A DNA stretch of 14,706 nt, taken from Setaria digitata. Taxonomy: Eukaryota > Nematoda > Chromadorea > Rhabditida > Setariidae. Location: contig RCAB01000874.1 in the NCBI GenBank assembly GCA_003640385.1, positions 1 to 14,706 of the forward strand, given 5' to 3'. Shown in pieces: positions 9,401 to 12,400 of this stretch; position 1 is the stretch's first letter; each line of letters begins with the position of its first letter. The position numbers were made by a program, and so were the translations under genes. Below the pieces are notes generated by a model that worked only from the letters and a program-made list of their open reading frames with translations, did no database searches and was not told the origin of the DNA.

Positions 9401-12400
9401 ACAATTAACTAAAGTCATCAATTAATAGTAGTTGAAAATAAAATACCTTTCTTAATGATCTCTTATATAAAATGACCCTTCAATTTACTCATCACCAAGA
9501 ACAATTAAAAAATGAATTAGCACTGGAAATACTTACCGAAATTTTCAACAGTAGAGGAGTGGAAAAAAAGAAAAAAAACAAATTTGGCTAATTTTTCTCA
9601 TAGGATATTGTCGAAATGATAAATGATAAGGAAGAAATGAAGCAAAAAAATGGAGCTGATAAGGAAATTGTGGAAAAAGCAGCAAGAATAATTCAACATT
9701 GGTGGAAAAAACAACAATTCTCAAAGAATTTCGACGAATTGAGTGAGAACAGAAATAAAATAAGCAATTTAATGAAATTATCCTAATGAAGAAGATTGTA
9801 ATTAGCAGAAGAATGATAAGCCAAAAAGATTATTTAAAAATTTTAGCGAAAAAAATTCAAAAATAATCATTTAGTTAAAATATTTCATTTTTTTTTTTTT
9901 TCAGTAAAATCTGATAAGCCATCGCTTCAACTGATACGACGTTTTGTGTCTCTGCTACTGCATACGCCAAATGATAAGAAAGAAGATGCAGGTGACAGTC
10001 CGTGATTTAATTTTATTATAATTAAAGTTTTCAAATAAATATTTTAAAAAGGAGTTAAAATTCAGGTTTTCAACTCATATTTATAATTTGGTTCACCGAA
10101 ATATTTGAGAATTTGGGAAGAAAAAATTAATTTCCATTTTTTAATTAATGCAAAAATGCATAATTGATTGGAGAAGTAAATGAGTTAAGAGGAAAAATTT
10201 TAGAGAAGAGTTTTTAAAATTGTATTCAATTTAATTCGGTAATTGGAAAATAATTATTTAACAATACAAATAGAACTGGAAAGAAATCGAGCATATGCAA
10301 CGAAGCTAATTGATGCAAATCGAAATTTGGAAGAGAAAATGATGGATTTAGATGATAAAATTATTAAAATGTCCATAAATAAAATTCAGCTTTCTGTGGG
10401 TTATTTTTTTAATTTATTTACTTCCAAAAATGAAGTAATTAGATTTTTTTTGTTAAGAATTAAAATGAGAACTTTGATCCATTTATTTTCTTGAAAGTTA
10501 AATTTTCCTTTCTTTTTCGTCATCAAGAAACAAAAGAAACAATTTTTTAAAATAATTTGGATAATTTAAAAATTATTTTGAAGGGGCGAGAAAAAACAGT
10601 TTTCTTTTTCGTTGAACTTATTGCAGGAAGTGCAAGAATTTATAAGAAGTATTCGTACAGAAATGATAAAAGAGATAAAACGTGATATACTATCATCGGC
10701 TGATAACGAATATCAGACGAAATGGAACCCATATGAAATTATTTTTTTTTATTTGCAAATAAAATTCGAATGTTTTACAAGATTAATGCGCAAATATGGC
10801 AGTGATTTAAACAGTAATGTTTAAAATTTAACCCAAAAAAAGGAAAAATCAAAATTGGGAAATTTGGGTTTTTAATCAAATAGTTTTGTCTAATTAAGAA
10901 GCTTTTCTAATTTGACAGCTGTAAGTAATGAAACTACTAAGAATCATTCGTGTTTATCGTCATTCTTGTATAGAAAACCTCCCTTTCATATTTTTGTATT
11001 TGAGAATTTAGGAAAACGAAATTTTCTTGCTAAGGAAAAGGCAAGTTTCAAATTTGTTATCAAAATTGAAAAACTATGTGGAATTAAGGTACAAAGAAAA
11101 AACAAATTAATTTTGAAAAAAAAATGAAAAACAAGCAATAAAACTTTTTTAGCATTGACCTTTAAATTTTTATCAAAAAAAGAAGAAAAAACGAAAGAGG
11201 AAAAAGTTAAACTAAACTAATTAATGCATTTTTTTTTTCGGTGAAATATTATCATTCATCTAATCATCCAACAATACACAAAAAAATTTTATCATTCAAA
11301 TTGACAGGGAAAAAGGAAAAAACAGTAAAAAAGAAACCCAAGTCTAATCTATTTACTTTTCAGTCTTATCAGATTTATTTCGAACATCTGTCCTACCGGT
11401 TTACAGTTACGGCATGAGTAACCGGGAAATGTCACTATTGGCCCTGTTATTAGCGAATTATTTGGCAGAAGAAATTAAAGAACTTAACGATCCAGTTGAA
11501 TTTCGAAATACTCCATCATGCATTATTTTACAAATTTTAATGGAGTTCAGATTTTTCCTTTTTTTTTTTTTGTCTAATTTTCAGTTAAATCAGAGGTAAT
11601 TTAATTGTTGTTTCAATTTAAATTCATTTAATTCATTTTTTAAATGTAACTCAATTGGTTTTGTTTCTTCTCTTACTTTTTTTGGACTGTTTAAATCAGA
11701 GCAAAATTAATGTTAACATTTTTTTTTATTACCCAATTGTTTCATTAATCTCATGAATGAAAGCATTGAAAGCTGAAAAAAAGTTTAAAATTTAAAACAA
11801 AAAAATGGAAATGAGACAGTCGAGATTGCTGGACTAAATTTGGTTGAAAAATAAATGATAAAAATTAAAAATTTTTAAATTACAGTGCGAAATATTAGAA
11901 TCAGAACTGGATGAATAGATATTATCATTCTATTTTTACTTCTTTTTTTCATTTGCTTATTAGATTTCATTGAACCAATTTAATAATAAAAATCGAATAA
12001 TTGCATTTAATAATGATTAATAAAAAAGATGCATCCATTTAGTTGTTATTTTAAATTCAATTATTAGATTATATGGTAAAACGGAAATACAACGATTGCA
12101 AATAGCAGGATTGAATCGAAAACTCAATGAAATTGAGCATCAGGTGAAATATTTCAATCTTAATCCGATCAGTCTTTTCGAATCGATAACCGATAAGAAG
12201 CCAACAAATGCTGATCAAGCAATGGGTAATGCTACGGTGGCGAAAATTCTCAGCAACAGTAAAAAGTTTCTCACTTATTGGGCCACTGTTTATGCTGATG
12301 TAGTCCTCGGAAGAGCTACCGAGTATCCGTAAGTTCTGCAGCAATAGCTATTTGAAATAAATGGTGCAATTTAGGTAGGTAAAATAGTTGTACTTGGGTG

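Noticed and set aside
9375..9427. Possible exon after TTTTCAG reading ERGLKLILPQLTKVIN
   Set aside because: It runs into a stop, has no convincing GT donor in the needed phase, and exons 12 and 13 join directly in agreement with human IQGAP1.
10912..11127. 71-codon plus-strand open frame in intron 16
   Set aside because: Begins near an acceptor-like TTTGACAG, but available donors are in the wrong phase for exon 17, and the peptide has no IQGAP counterpart; exons 16 and 17 align without a gap.
11585..11595. 11-base micro-exon between TTTTCAG and GTAATT
   Set aside because: Joined to exon 17 at its 11544 end it gives an immediate in-frame TAA; kept only as an alternative exon end.
11886..11918. 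Possible exon after TTACAG reading CEILESELDE
   Set aside because: Ends in a stop after ten codons, no donor, and disrupts the alignment between exons 17 and 18.
12069..12344. 91-codon minus-strand open frame
   Set aside because: Antisense shadow of exon 18, which is strongly supported on the plus strand.
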